Shown: positions 38,732 through 47,935, counted from the stretch's first letter. The stretch: DNA of 64,000 bases from PNON01 sp963757065 (GCA_963757065.1 CAVWQC010000003.1:124001-188000), one strand, 5' to 3'. The notes: generated by a model from the sequence alone, not told the origin. Made by a program: numbers and translations.

Positions 38732-38853
38732 TAATTGAACCTTCCTAGCTTTCGGATATTGGGTGTTGGTCTATTTTAAGGTATGAACGCTCTTTTGTAA
38801 AGCACGGCAGCGTTCAGCCCTCTTCCGTGCTACTGTCGGGTGCCATTTAAATA

Positions 38854-38859
38854 TATAAT
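38854..38859 (+). promoter_or_regulatory. -10 box of the 38867 methyltransferase gene
   Basis: TATAAT ends seven bases before the ATG at 38867, another leaderless arrangement. Confidence 0.5.
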
Positions 38860-38866
38860 GAACAAT

Positions 38867-39436
38867 ATGGATCGGCTGCTCCGCTACCTATTCTTTTTCT
38901 TCTCATCCTTCGGTAAACCACGCTGGGACACAGGAATTTCCCCACCGGAATTGCTGGAATTCATTGCAGAGCATGAACCCGGGCGTGCCCTGGATCTGGG
39001 TTGCGGGACGGGTACAAATGCCATTACCCTGGCTCAACACGGCTGGCAGGTGACGGGTGTCGATTTTATTCCGCGCAGTATTCAACACGCCAGGAAAAAA
39101 GCGAGCAAAGCCGGAGTTAACGCTGAGTTCGTCGTTGATTCGGTCACCAACTTGAAGGGAATCATCGGACCATTTCACCTGATCCTCGATATTGGCTGCT
39201 ATCAGGGATTGCCCGCGGCAGATCGTGAACCATACCGGATGAATATCAAACGGCTCCTCGCACCAGGCGGGTCGCTGCTCATGTACGGCTTTTACCACGA
39301 TCCTGAACATGGTGTGGAATATGGCTTAAGCGAACAGGATTTTGAAGCCTTCACGATTTTCCACAGGCTTACCGGCATGAAGGACAGCCCGGATAACCGC
39401 GGCCGCGCCTCCACCTGGCTGCATTACATGAGGTAA
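38867..39436 (+). CDS. Class I SAM-dependent methyltransferase
   Basis: A 189-residue methyltransferase with the SAM-binding loop ALDLGCGTGTNAITLAQHGWQVTGVDF (motif I at about 38-46, acidic end of strand 2 at about 62) and the motif IV region LILDIGCYQGLP. It resembles small-molecule or thiopurine-type (TPMT/TehB-like) enzymes. An upstream GTG at 38840 is in frame but overlaps the promoter, so the ATG at 38867 is used. The substrate is unknown. Confidence 0.82.
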   Translation: MDRLLRYLFFFFSSFGKPRWDTGISPPELLEFIAEHEPGRALDLGCGTGTNAITLAQHGWQVTGVDFIPRSIQHARKKASKAGVNAEFVVDSVTNLKGIIGPFHLILDIGCYQGLPAADREPYRMNIKRLLAPGGSLLMYGFYHDPEHGVEYGLSEQDFEAFTIFHRLTGMKDSPDNRGRASTWLHYMR

Positions 39437-39486
39437 TCGGGTATTATTGTAAAACAATGGTTGAAGTAATTCAGCGGAGGTTAGGT

Positions 39487-40317
39487 ATGGCAGAGAAAAA
39501 AACCAAAAAACAAAAACCAGAACCGGAACCACATCCCGGCAAAGAAATGTCCAGCAAGGAATATTACGCCGAACTGGAAAAGCTGGAGATCGAGCTGGTC
39601 AAGCTGCAGGAGTGGGTCAAGTTCAACGGGTTGAAGGTTGTGGTCCTGTTCGAAGGCCGGGATGCCGCCGGGAAGGGCGGCGCCATCAAGCGCATCACCG
39701 AAAGCCTGAACCCGCGCTTTGCCCGGGTCGTTGCCCTGGGTACACCCACCGAAAAAGAGAAGACCCAGTGGTATTTTCAACGCTACGTGCAGCACCTGCC
39801 GGCTGCCGGCGAGATGGTATTCTTCGACCGCAGCTGGTACAACCGCGCCGGTGTGGAACGAGTGATGGGATTCTGCACCGACGAGGAATACCAGGAATTC
39901 CTGCGCGCCTGCCCGGAGTTCGAACGCATGCTCATCCGCTCAGGGATCATCCTGATCAAATACTGGTTCAGCGTCAGCAATGACGAACAGGAACGCCGCT
40001 TCCAGGACCGGATGAGCGATCCCACCAAACGCTGGAAGCTCAGCCCGATGGACCTGGAATCCCGCGCCCACTGGGTGGAATACTCCCGGGCCAAGGATGC
40101 CATGTTCTCATACACCGATACCAAGCAGAGCCCCTGGTACGTGGTCAATGCGGATGATAAAAAACGCGCCCGCCTGAACGTCATTGCCCACCTGCTCAGC
40201 CTCATCCCCTACAAAGACCTCACCCCCGAACCGCTCAAACTGCCGCCCCGGCAGTCGGATTCCGGCTACATCCGCCCGCCCCTCAGCGATCAAACCTTCG
40301 TCCCGGAAAAATACTAA
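39487..40317 (+). CDS. ppk2: Polyphosphate kinase 2
   Basis: Transfers phosphate between polyphosphate and nucleotides; cytoplasmic. 276 residues. Walker A FEGRDAAGKGGAIKRI (about 53-68), the FDRSWYNRAGVERVMGF segment with the conserved Arg-Ser-Trp-Tyr-Asn-Arg, and the lid region RRFQDRMSDPTKRWK are all intact, as in single-domain PPK2 enzymes. Whether it prefers ADP, GDP or AMP cannot be told. The ATG at 39487 has GGAGG six bases upstream and is preferred to that at 39457. The coding sequence is visibly richer in G and C than its neighbours. Confidence 0.93.
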   Translation: MAEKKTKKQKPEPEPHPGKEMSSKEYYAELEKLEIELVKLQEWVKFNGLKVVVLFEGRDAAGKGGAIKRITESLNPRFARVVALGTPTEKEKTQWYFQRYVQHLPAAGEMVFFDRSWYNRAGVERVMGFCTDEEYQEFLRACPEFERMLIRSGIILIKYWFSVSNDEQERRFQDRMSDPTKRWKLSPMDLESRAHWVEYSRAKDAMFSYTDTKQSPWYVVNADDKKRARLNVIAHLLSLIPYKDLTPEPLKLPPRQSDSGYIRPPLSDQTFVPEKY

Positions 40318-40319
40318 CC

Positions 40320-40884
40320 GTGCCAGCATTCGACCACTTTGGTTTCATTGCACCCCATTACGACCGGATGGCAAAACCGCAACCGCCGCTGGACCTGCTG
40401 GAGCACCTGAATTTAAACAACAATTCGCATGTGCTGGATGTCGGCGGCGGGACAGGGCGGGTCGCCCAGACCCTGCTCCCCTACGCTGCCAGTGTTACCG
40501 TCGTTGACCTGTCTTTCAAAATGCTGTCTGGAAGCCAGGCTAAAACCGGGATTGAAGTTTGCCATGGCTGGCAGCGAAGACCTGCCATACCCGGCAGAGT
40601 CCTTTGATGCAATTATTATGGTGGATGCATTTCACCATGTCATCGACCAGCAGCAGACCCTGAAAGAACTCTTCCGGGTGCTAAAACCCGGCGGGACGAT
40701 CGTGGTGAAGGAACCGGATATCAATACCTTTGCGGTCAAGCTGATCGCCATAGCTGAGAAACTGTTATTGATGCGAACCCACATCTTATCGGGTGAGCAG
40801 ATCGCCGGGATGTTTGAAACCTGCTGTAAAGAATCGCAGGTGTACCGGAAAGAATATACCGTCTGGGTGGTGGTGAAGAAGTAA
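40320..40884 (+). CDS. SAM-dependent methyltransferase (one frameshift)
   Basis: A class I methyltransferase of about 187 residues. The first frame (GTG at 40320) holds motif I VLDVGGGTGRVAQTLLP and VTVVDLSFKML, then runs out at 40607. The second frame continues with the family pattern (EDLPYPAESFDAIIMVDAFHHV, RVLKPGGTIVVKEPD) once one T of the TTT at 40558-40560 is dropped. It resembles UbiE/arsenite methyltransferase-like enzymes; the substrate is unknown. It starts directly after ppk2 and is probably co-transcribed with it. Confidence 0.82.
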
Positions 40885-40927
40885 TATATATAAATACTCA
40901 TTTCTAAGAATATGGGGATAAAAAATT

Positions 40928-41560
40928 ATGACAATACCGGAATATCACAGGCGGCAATACCTACCATCCTTATCCACCGAGTGGTATTTGAACTTAATTG
41001 TTAGGATGCAAATCGATATGAATTACGAACCGGTTGTGAATCAATTCTTTGAAAAGCTAGGTTATAAAGTTGAAAAAATACCCGAAACGAATGACAAGAC
41101 GCCTGATTTCAAGATAAGCGATGCTACTTATTCATATATCTTGGAGCTCAAAACTAAATTTCCTTCAATAAAAGAGATTGAAAGAAGAAAAAGTGTGTTA
41201 GATTCCGGCAAAATACATACTGACCAGGAAATAATAATCGGGAAAAACACCCTGTCTGGAATTATTAAAACAGCAAAGGATCAAATTAATAGTTTGCTGG
41301 AGGAAAATGCCTTTAAGATAGTTTGGTTGCTAACTACAGGCCATTTAGCAGAACCTCGATTACTCCAATATGAAGCAACCTTATATGGTATTACAACTGT
41401 TGTATCCAGTAAGCGTGCGTGTGATTGCTATTTCTTTTGCAATAGTGACTTCTATAGATTTCAGGAATTTTTGGACGGGGCAATCGTCTCAACCAAATCT
41501 AAAGCCAAATTTCTGTTAAATCCATTGTCACCCCGTTACGAACAAATTAAGGGCAGTTAG
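40928..41560 (+). CDS. Hypothetical protein with PD-(D/E)XK nuclease-like core
   Basis: A 210-residue (or shorter) protein not recognised as a known family. Around residues 54-72 it shows the pattern TPDF ... YILELKTK, which fits the PD-(D/E)XK nuclease core: Asp in PD on one strand, then Glu-x-Lys on the next. A downstream helical part contains two Cys pairs (ACDC and one single Cys in YFFCN). In-frame ATGs at 41006 and 41018 could be the true start. Codon use is AT-rich, unlike ppk2 just upstream. A restriction-type or DNA-processing nuclease is suspected, not shown. Confidence 0.55.
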   Translation: MTIPEYHRRQYLPSLSTEWYLNLIVRMQIDMNYEPVVNQFFEKLGYKVEKIPETNDKTPDFKISDATYSYILELKTKFPSIKEIERRKSVLDSGKIHTDQEIIIGKNTLSGIIKTAKDQINSLLEENAFKIVWLLTTGHLAEPRLLQYEATLYGITTVVSSKRACDCYFFCNSDFYRFQEFLDGAIVSTKSKAKFLLNPLSPRYEQIKGS

Positions 41561-41584
41561 TTAACCAAACACCTGGGGGAAGCT

Positions 41585-41779
41585 GTGGTGGACCCAATCG
41601 AATTAGAACGACACGGAAAGGCTTTCATTGTAGATAGTCCGGTTGACCGTGGCGATAATGATGCAGTTCTTTGTTATCTACGACAAAAGTATGGATCAGA
41701 AGATTTGATTAATTTAACAATGGAATATTTATCTGGCACATTGGTAATTTCTGATATCGACCAAGAGTATAAGACTTAA
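41585..41779 (+). CDS. Small acidic hypothetical protein
   Basis: A 64-residue protein starting with GTG (41585 or 41588) behind GGGGGA. Acidic, no membrane segment, no motif recognised. It lies 24 bases after the PD-(D/E)XK-like gene and may share its transcript, so it could be a partner or immunity-type protein; this is only positional. Confidence 0.5.
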   Translation: MVDPIELERHGKAFIVDSPVDRGDNDAVLCYLRQKYGSEDLINLTMEYLSGTLVISDIDQEYKT

Positions 41780-41916
41780 ATTAGTATAAGATTGCCCGGT
41801 TTTCCTTGTCGTCGTAGAGTATATTGTATGCATCCAACGCGTGTACCTTACCTCATATCTTAAGGTATTAAAATAACACAAATCATTAGGCACAACAGAA
41901 ACAGGAAAGGACATCC

Positions 41917-42486
41917 ATGGATCTAAAAATTTTAATCATCATTGGCTTTTCATACTTATACGGATTCTTTGAACTTTTTATGAATTTAAGGAATAAAAAT
42001 AAAAGTAAAGTTACCTCTTCAGGTGACAAAGGGAGTATATGGCTGCTATATGGCCTCATTACACTTGGCTATGCCCTGTCATTTGCAATTGGTGCAACAA
42101 AAATTGGCCGGATGCCTTACTGGAATATATTTTTCGCCATTGGAGCTGTATTGGTTGTACTGGGATTAGTGATCAGAATACTATCCATTATGACCCTCAG
42201 GCAATACTTTACCTATTCCGTTGCCAAAGTGGAAGGCCATCAATTAATTGAAACCGGGTTGTATAAAAACATCCGGCATCCCGGTTACTTGGGGCAATTA
42301 TTGATCTTTCTTGGGCTTTCGATCTCATTATCCAATTGGTTATCCATTCTATTGATGATGATCCCGGTCGCAATCGGGTACATCTACCGGATAAAAGTAG
42401 AGGAAAAATTTATGGTTGAGCAGCTTGGAGAGGATTATTTAAATTACCAAAAACACACTAAAAGGATAATTCCGCTGATCTACTAA
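41917..42486 (+). CDS. Isoprenylcysteine carboxyl methyltransferase-like membrane protein
   Basis: A 189-residue membrane protein of the ICMT/PEMT-like superfamily. About five hydrophobic segments; the C-terminal signature (GLYKNIRHPGYLGQLL, then EEKFMVEQLGEDYLNYQKHTKRIIP) contains the conserved RHPxY and Glu-rich part that binds SAM in this family. It likely methylates a lipid or a hydrophobic small molecule in the membrane. AGGAAAGGA precedes the start. Confidence 0.82.
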   Translation: MDLKILIIIGFSYLYGFFELFMNLRNKNKSKVTSSGDKGSIWLLYGLITLGYALSFAIGATKIGRMPYWNIFFAIGAVLVVLGLVIRILSIMTLRQYFTYSVAKVEGHQLIETGLYKNIRHPGYLGQLLIFLGLSISLSNWLSILLMMIPVAIGYIYRIKVEEKFMVEQLGEDYLNYQKHTKRIIPLIY

Positions 42487-42694
42487 TATTTGCTGGACCT
42501 TACCCTTTTGCATTTGACAAGTGCGGATGCTGCCGCATGAAGCATCACGGAAGTCAGTATAATTAATTATCAGGATACAATAAATAATTTAGCTTAAAGC
42601 AACAGGGGTAAAGACAATAGAATATTTATCGGGAATCCTCAGTTACTTTTCGTTATTCAGTGGTCTTTGGACAGTAGTCAAGACCCGTCCCGGG

Positions 42695-44125
42695 ATGATT
42701 GGCGGGGCATTGTGGCTGCCAAAATTATGGGCAAGTGCCTGGGCTCCATTTCTGGCATTGATGGGTTTGTTAGGGGCACTTCTTGGCTTTGTTTCCAAAG
42801 ATTACTGGATAATAACTGCAGGCTTGCTCGGTGCAGTTTTGGGAATACGCCACACGATTATTGTCACCAGAGAACATAATGAATTCACTCAGGCTTACGG
42901 GAGTAACTGGCAGGATCGCATTCCGTCAGAACTGAAGACGCGTTTATGGTCAAAGCGTTATCAGTTGATCCAACCTGCACCTCCCTTTATCTCCGGACAA
43001 CGTAATGTGAATTTCGGAAAATCCGGCAACACTGACGAGTCGTTATTATGCGACATTTGGGAACCTCCGGATGGTATACCCCGCACAGGGGAGGCGATCA
43101 TTTACCTTCACGGAGGGTTATGGCAGGCGTTTGATAAGGATTTCCTGACCCAGCCATTATTCCGTCGATTGGTTAGCCAGGGGCATGTGATCATGGATGT
43201 CGCATACTCCCTCGCCCCGGGAGCAGACCTAAACCGTATGCTTGGCGATGTAAAACAGGCCATCGTTTGGTTGAAAACGCATGCCCTGGTATATAAGATC
43301 AATCCTGATCGTATCGTGCTAATGGGTGTATCAGGAGGGGCGCATTTAGCCTTACTGGCAGCTTATGCACCGGATCACCCGGCCTTTCAGCTTGTTTACC
43401 CGTCCGAAGATATGTCCATCCGGGCGGTTGTTTCGATGTTTGGAATATCTGACCTAAGTGCTTTTTTTCAAGAATACGGCCAATCGACCCGCAAACAACC
43501 GGAATACACTTCACAAATATCGGATGATTTGCGTCCGCGAATTTATAACAAGACCTGGCTGGACAGGTTGATGACCAAAATGCGGGTATTTCCTTCCTAC
43601 CGTTACGGCAACATGCCCGGAGGTGCCTTGCTGCTGGTTAATCTGCTTGGAGGTACCCTCAAGGAAATACCGGATATTTATCGTCAAGCATCTCCGATTG
43701 CTTATGTGGGTCCACATTGTCCACCCACATTGCAGATATTTGATGAATATGACTTTGTTATCGACGTTTCCCAGGGTCGTCGTTTGCATCAAGCTCTTCG
43801 TGAAACTGGAGCTACATCCATCTATATAGAGATACCCGAAACCGTTCATGGCTTTGATCAATACTTTGGTGTTTCGCGGCGGATTGCACCAGCTGCGCAG
43901 TCCGTCACCTACGATATTGAGAGATTTTTGGCGTTGGAGGCATGCCAATGTCATGGCAAAAGGAAGCTGTTCTGTTTATTGGAAGAAAAAGGAATATTCC
44001 CTCGTCAACCCCGCTTTCATTGCCAGGGATACTGCTCTTTTGGCATTCCCGGCCATTTTCAGGTCACTATTAATAAAAATGGGGATAAAGTATTTCGTAA
44101 AGCTGGAAACCCAACCGGGAAATGA
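42695..44125 (+). CDS. Alpha/beta hydrolase with N-terminal membrane region
   Basis: A 476-residue protein (from the first ATG). Residues 1-75 are hydrophobic helices; about 125-410 form an alpha/beta hydrolase fold of the hormone-sensitive lipase/carboxylesterase group. The oxyanion HGG is in YLHGGLWQAF, the nucleophile Ser in GVSGGAHLALLAAYAP, and Asp and His near FDEYDF and TVHGFDQYF. The open frame extends upstream of the ATG to about 42593 with more hydrophobic sequence and no ATG, GTG or TTG; an ATA at 42617 sits behind AGGGG. The last 55 residues (Cys-rich, no match to the fold) look like read-through. Substrate unknown. Confidence 0.72.
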   Translation: MIGGALWLPKLWASAWAPFLALMGLLGALLGFVSKDYWIITAGLLGAVLGIRHTIIVTREHNEFTQAYGSNWQDRIPSELKTRLWSKRYQLIQPAPPFISGQRNVNFGKSGNTDESLLCDIWEPPDGIPRTGEAIIYLHGGLWQAFDKDFLTQPLFRRLVSQGHVIMDVAYSLAPGADLNRMLGDVKQAIVWLKTHALVYKINPDRIVLMGVSGGAHLALLAAYAPDHPAFQLVYPSEDMSIRAVVSMFGISDLSAFFQEYGQSTRKQPEYTSQISDDLRPRIYNKTWLDRLMTKMRVFPSYRYGNMPGGALLLVNLLGGTLKEIPDIYRQASPIAYVGPHCPPTLQIFDEYDFVIDVSQGRRLHQALRETGATSIYIEIPETVHGFDQYFGVSRRIAPAAQSVTYDIERFLALEACQCHGKRKLFCLLEEKGIFPRQPRFHCQGYCSFGIPGHFQVTINKNGDKVFRKAGNPTGK

Positions 44126-44163
44126 TGTACTATAGAATTATTGACATACAAATAGTATAGTAG

Positions 44164-44195
44164 GTTGGGTTGAGGGTCTTCGCCCGAAACCCAAC
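44164..44195. repeat. REP-like palindrome
   Basis: GTTGGGTT (44164-44171) and AACCCAAC (44188-44195) enclose GGG-TCTTCG-CCC, making an almost complete hairpin with a UUCG-type loop and no T-run. GTTGGGTTT/AAACCCAAC palindromes are dispersed repeats in several bacteria. It lies in the 327-base gap 44126-44452, where I see no gene; the rest of the gap looks unstructured. Confidence 0.55.
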
Positions 44196-44452
44196 GATCG
44201 AAAAAGGGTTCCACTTGTATTGCTGACGATAGCGATCGCGCTGCAGTTCTTCAGGCATTTCACTGCCTTATGCTGCATAGCCTTAATGCTGATAGGATGC
44301 AATGTCGGGTCGTAAATTACGTCGAGTTTGGCCAAAACTCAAATCGGTAATGTTAGTATATAGATGTTTGTAGAATGATTTGATGAAAATATTCCAGCTG
44401 ATGCTTATAATGAATAGAGAATATAAGTAATTGAATGAAAGGATAAATACTC

Positions 44453-45319
44453 ATGAATAAAACAGACCGCAATTCCCTGATCGTTTTTCCCTTCCTGGTA
44501 TTGATCGGTTTTCTTTTCGCTCTGGCTGGAAGCCAGGGGGGGAGTACTGTGGCTGGCATCCCTGTATTCGGGTTGATGGTGGGGTTGGCTTTCCTCATCC
44601 AGTGGCTGGTCTTCATCCCTGCATATCTGCGGCAGACGGAAAAATTCTTTGACCTGACAGGCAGTCTCACATATATCACTTTAATCACCCTGGCTTTGAT
44701 CCTGAGTAAAGCCTTCGACGGCAGGTCAATCCTTCTATTTGGCCTTGTTATTATCTGGGCTATCCGGCTGGGAGTGTTCCTGTCCCGTCGGGTGAAAAAA
44801 GCAGGGAAGGATGACCGGTTCGATGAGATCAAACCATCCTTCTTCCGCTTCCTGAACGTATGGAACATCCAGGCATTATGGGTTTCTTTCACCGCGGCTG
44901 CAGCATTGATCGCCATCACTTCCACTCAACACAAGGCATTGGATGTTTTTGCCATCGTTGGCTTCCTGGTCTGGGCGATCGGGTTTGGTATTGAAGTAAC
45001 CGCAGATGCGCAAAAAAGCCGCTTCAATGCAAATCCGGAAAACAAAGGAAAGTTCATCCAAACCGGATTATGGTCACGGTCACGGCATCCCAACTATTTC
45101 GGTGAGATTTTACTTTGGGTAGGCATTGCGATCATCACCCTGCCCGTCCTGCAAGGCTGGCAATGGATCGCTTTGATCTCACCTGTGTTTGTCACACTGC
45201 TCCTCACCCGGGTCAGCGGAGTTCCACTGCTGGAAAATAAATCCGACAAGAAATGGGGCGGCCAGGAAGATTATGAAGCTTATAAAAAGAGGACCCCCGT
45301 ATTAATTCCCAGGTTGTGA
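44453..45319 (+). CDS. DUF1295 (steroid 5-alpha-reductase-like) membrane protein
   Basis: A 288-residue membrane protein with about seven helices, belonging to the DUF1295/3-oxo-5-alpha-steroid 4-dehydrogenase-like superfamily. The C-terminal signature FIQTGLWSRSRHPNYFGEILLW and the end GGQEDYEAYKKRTPVLIPRL are typical. Its relatives use NADPH or SAM at the membrane surface; the actual reaction is unknown. It is a distant relative of the ICMT-like gene at 41917 (same RHPxY motif). Confidence 0.82.
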   Translation: MNKTDRNSLIVFPFLVLIGFLFALAGSQGGSTVAGIPVFGLMVGLAFLIQWLVFIPAYLRQTEKFFDLTGSLTYITLITLALILSKAFDGRSILLFGLVIIWAIRLGVFLSRRVKKAGKDDRFDEIKPSFFRFLNVWNIQALWVSFTAAAALIAITSTQHKALDVFAIVGFLVWAIGFGIEVTADAQKSRFNANPENKGKFIQTGLWSRSRHPNYFGEILLWVGIAIITLPVLQGWQWIALISPVFVTLLLTRVSGVPLLENKSDKKWGGQEDYEAYKKRTPVLIPRL

Positions 45320-45469
45320 TGCCGATCATAGTGAAGCCCGGAAATTTACTCAACAATAGTCAAATTTTTCATGCTACATCACACAATATATAAGAAGACT
45401 TTTCCGTAAAATCGATTTAATAGATTGTCTAATAATGATAATGTCCTTTAATTTTAGCGGGTCAATAAA

Positions 45470-46357
45470 ATGCGGAATTATGAAATAAAGGGCTATCAAA
45501 AGGGATTTGAAAGCGATCAGGCTAGAATTGGCATTGATGCCGCCAGAAATTGGATCTGGCCGTATGCATACAACCTGGAAGATCTCATTAGAAACCATGC
45601 CAGTCCAGATTTTGATCCGGACACCCGGCAATACTGTTTTCTTGATGGAGAAATGGTCGGTTATATTGTTTATGAAATTTCATGGTCTCAGGATGATTCA
45701 GCTCTAAAAGCTAATCTGGATTTCCCACGGATGCTGCCAGAACACGACCAGGCTGCTGAATTGTTGATTGAAAAGGCATTTCAAACACTTAAGAAAAAAG
45801 GTGTGTCGATTTTATCAGGCAGAGTAACAACGATGTGCCCACAAGATATTCTACTGGCAGAAAATTCAGGTTTTTACCTTTACGATTGGGGTTACAAAGT
45901 CTATTATTCCTATGAAACTGAAAGGGGTAAACTCAATTTACCTAGAGATTCAGTTGAAGAAGTAGACCCCAAAAATGATTTGACTGAATGTGCTGAACTT
46001 GCTGCCAAATGGTATAAACGCTCACCAAAGTGGTGCTTATCCCATTTGCAGGAATGGCATGATGCTGGCCTTGTTACCCATCTTTGTGTCAGAAAAAATG
46101 AAACCATGATTGCAGCTTGCATGGCCGCTCCAAATGAAATTCGCCCATCGACAGCAGCGATCCATTATATCTTCACTTCTGATGAACAATGCTTGATACC
46201 TATGCTCATAAACGTGGTTAACAGATGCGTTGATTTTGGGGTTAAGAATATAATTGCAGATCTGATCAACGAACATAGGCAGTTTGAACCTTTGTATCAA
46301 AAACTGGGGTTTACCAAAGTTGCTGATTGGGCGCGCTGTGAGAAAGGATTATTGTGA
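45470..46357 (+). CDS. GNAT-like acetyltransferase, probable tandem fold
   Basis: A 295-residue protein with two GNAT-like halves. In the first, YCFLDGEMVGYIVYEI and ENSGFYLYDWGYK match the core strands; the second has LCVRKNETMIAACMA and LYQKLGFTKVADW at its end. The glycine-rich acetyl-CoA loop is poorly conserved, so activity is uncertain. Single gene in an AT-rich region. Confidence 0.65.
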   Translation: MRNYEIKGYQKGFESDQARIGIDAARNWIWPYAYNLEDLIRNHASPDFDPDTRQYCFLDGEMVGYIVYEISWSQDDSALKANLDFPRMLPEHDQAAELLIEKAFQTLKKKGVSILSGRVTTMCPQDILLAENSGFYLYDWGYKVYYSYETERGKLNLPRDSVEEVDPKNDLTECAELAAKWYKRSPKWCLSHLQEWHDAGLVTHLCVRKNETMIAACMAAPNEIRPSTAAIHYIFTSDEQCLIPMLINVVNRCVDFGVKNIIADLINEHRQFEPLYQKLGFTKVADWARCEKGLL

Positions 46358-46404
46358 GAATATGGTTATTATCCGCCAGCCGGGGTTCTTAATAATCAGA
46401 ATGT

Positions 46405-46410
46405 TATAAT
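46405..46410 (+). promoter_or_regulatory. Extended -10 box before the diguanylate cyclase gene
   Basis: TGT followed by TATAAT (46405-46410). Transcription would begin about 45 bases upstream of the ATG at 46463, which has its own site (GGTGAGG), so this gene has an ordinary leader. Confidence 0.5.
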
Positions 46411-46462
46411 TGTAGAAATGATTTATTGTTTTCCCAGGTAAATTAAATATGGTTGGTGAGGT

Positions 46463-47935
46463 ATGAAAGAAAACTTCTTTACCAGAACCAGATTGATTAT
46501 CATCCTTTCGATAATCCTCGTATTTTCCTTCACCCTGACAAGCATAATCAGTTACAACGTGACCCGTAATGTTGTCGCTCAGAGTTCAAAGACAGAAGTG
46601 CTGCCTTTGATCAGTAACAACATCTATTCGGAGATCCAGCAGGTTCTAATCAACCCGATCAACAATTCATCGATCATGGCCAATGATGAATTTCTAATCG
46701 ACTGGGTATTGTCCGGTGAAAAAAATCCCGATGAAGTCGTCCGTTATTTGAAGAGGATCAAAGAAAAATATAATTATTTCAGTTCTTTCTTCGTCTCAGA
46801 AAATACCGGTAATTACTATTATTATGATGGCATCCTGAAGAAGATCAGCACTACAGATCCACATGATGTCTGGTATTACGATTTTGTAAGAAAGGATATT
46901 CCATTTGACCTGGACGTGGATAAGGACGAAGCCTCTGCCGGGACAATAACAGTATTCATCAACCATCGCCTCGAAGACCTTGACGGTAATATGCTGGGAG
47001 TAACCGGTATTGGTTTGAAAATGGAAACGATCGGCCAAACCTTGAAAGACTATCAGGAAAAGTATGGCCACCTCATCTATATGGTTGATTCAACCGGGTT
47101 GGTCCAGGTACATACAGATATCAACCTTATTGAAAAGCTCAATATTCGGGATATGCCAGGTGCAGGAAGCCTGACCGACAAGATATTATCAAGCAAGCAG
47201 GGAACCAGTATCTTTGAGTATAAGGACCCCAAATACGATCTCATCATTTCGTCCAGGTATTTCCCGGACTTGGATTGGTTCTTGATCGTTGAAGCTGATC
47301 AGAAATCAACATTACAGATGGCTCGCAATTACCTGATCGGGAATATCATCATTGGGATTATTGTTACATCCCTCGTTATACTGCTGGTTGCCCTGACTGT
47401 GAATTTATTCCACTCCAAAATTGAAGCGATGGCAATCATCGATGATCTGACTGGTTTATACAACCGTCGCAAGATACAGGAATTATTCCACCGGGAAATT
47501 ATGTATGCCCGTAGATACAAACAGCCATTAAGCATGATGATGATCGATATTGATAGTTTTAAATCAATTAATGATCTATATGGGCATCTTGCTGGTGATG
47601 AATATCTGAGACTCCTCTCAGATACCTTAAGGAAAGGTATCCGCGAAATTGATTACATAGGCAGATGGGGCGGGGAGGAATTTGTCGTGATCCTTCCCAA
47701 TACTGATTCTGCCCATGCCATGCATGCCGCAGAACGCCTGGTCAGGTTGGCTTCAGCAGTGGAGAGCCAAACCGGAAAAGGGGAGATATCCCGAACGATC
47801 AGCATTGGAGTATCCACTTCGGTTTCAGGCGAACCTGAAATGGATGAGATGACCGCACTTGCCGATAAAGCTTTATACCGGGCAAAAGCAGAAGGCAGAG
47901 ACCGAGCTTATGCGAGCGATAACAATGTGGAGTAA
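46463..47935 (+). CDS. Diguanylate cyclase with extracellular Cache-type sensor
   Basis: Makes cyclic di-GMP from two GTP in response to an external signal. 490 residues: membrane helix 1 (about 10-31), an extracellular dCache-like domain (about 35-285), membrane helix 2 (about 290-315) and a GGDEF domain (about 325-485). The catalytic motif is GGEEF, with DDLTGLYNRR at the domain start. An inhibitory I-site RxxD (REID) lies exactly five residues before GGEEF, so product feedback inhibition is expected. The signal is unknown. No EAL or HD-GYP partner is nearby. Confidence 0.93.
   Translation: MKENFFTRTRLIIILSIILVFSFTLTSIISYNVTRNVVAQSSKTEVLPLISNNIYSEIQQVLINPINNSSIMANDEFLIDWVLSGEKNPDEVVRYLKRIKEKYNYFSSFFVSENTGNYYYYDGILKKISTTDPHDVWYYDFVRKDIPFDLDVDKDEASAGTITVFINHRLEDLDGNMLGVTGIGLKMETIGQTLKDYQEKYGHLIYMVDSTGLVQVHTDINLIEKLNIRDMPGAGSLTDKILSSKQGTSIFEYKDPKYDLIISSRYFPDLDWFLIVEADQKSTLQMARNYLIGNIIIGIIVTSLVILLVALTVNLFHSKIEAMAIIDDLTGLYNRRKIQELFHREIMYARRYKQPLSMMMIDIDSFKSINDLYGHLAGDEYLRLLSDTLRKGIREIDYIGRWGGEEFVVILPNTDSAHAMHAAERLVRLASAVESQTGKGEISRTISIGVSTSVSGEPEMDEMTALADKALYRAKAEGRDRAYASDNNVE

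Noticed and set aside
44230..44250. GCGATCGC, the HIP1 octamer of cyanobacteria
   Set aside because: A single copy was noticed in the window; it is expected by chance and does not indicate a cyanobacterial origin.
44138..44335. A 65-residue minus-strand ORF after the hydrolase gene
   Set aside because: No ribosome binding site or motif; it spans the REP-like hairpin and looks non-coding.
46411..46441. Short ORF (seven codons) right after the -10 box of the GGDEF gene
   Set aside because: Too short and with no sign of a regulatory leader peptide; probably chance.
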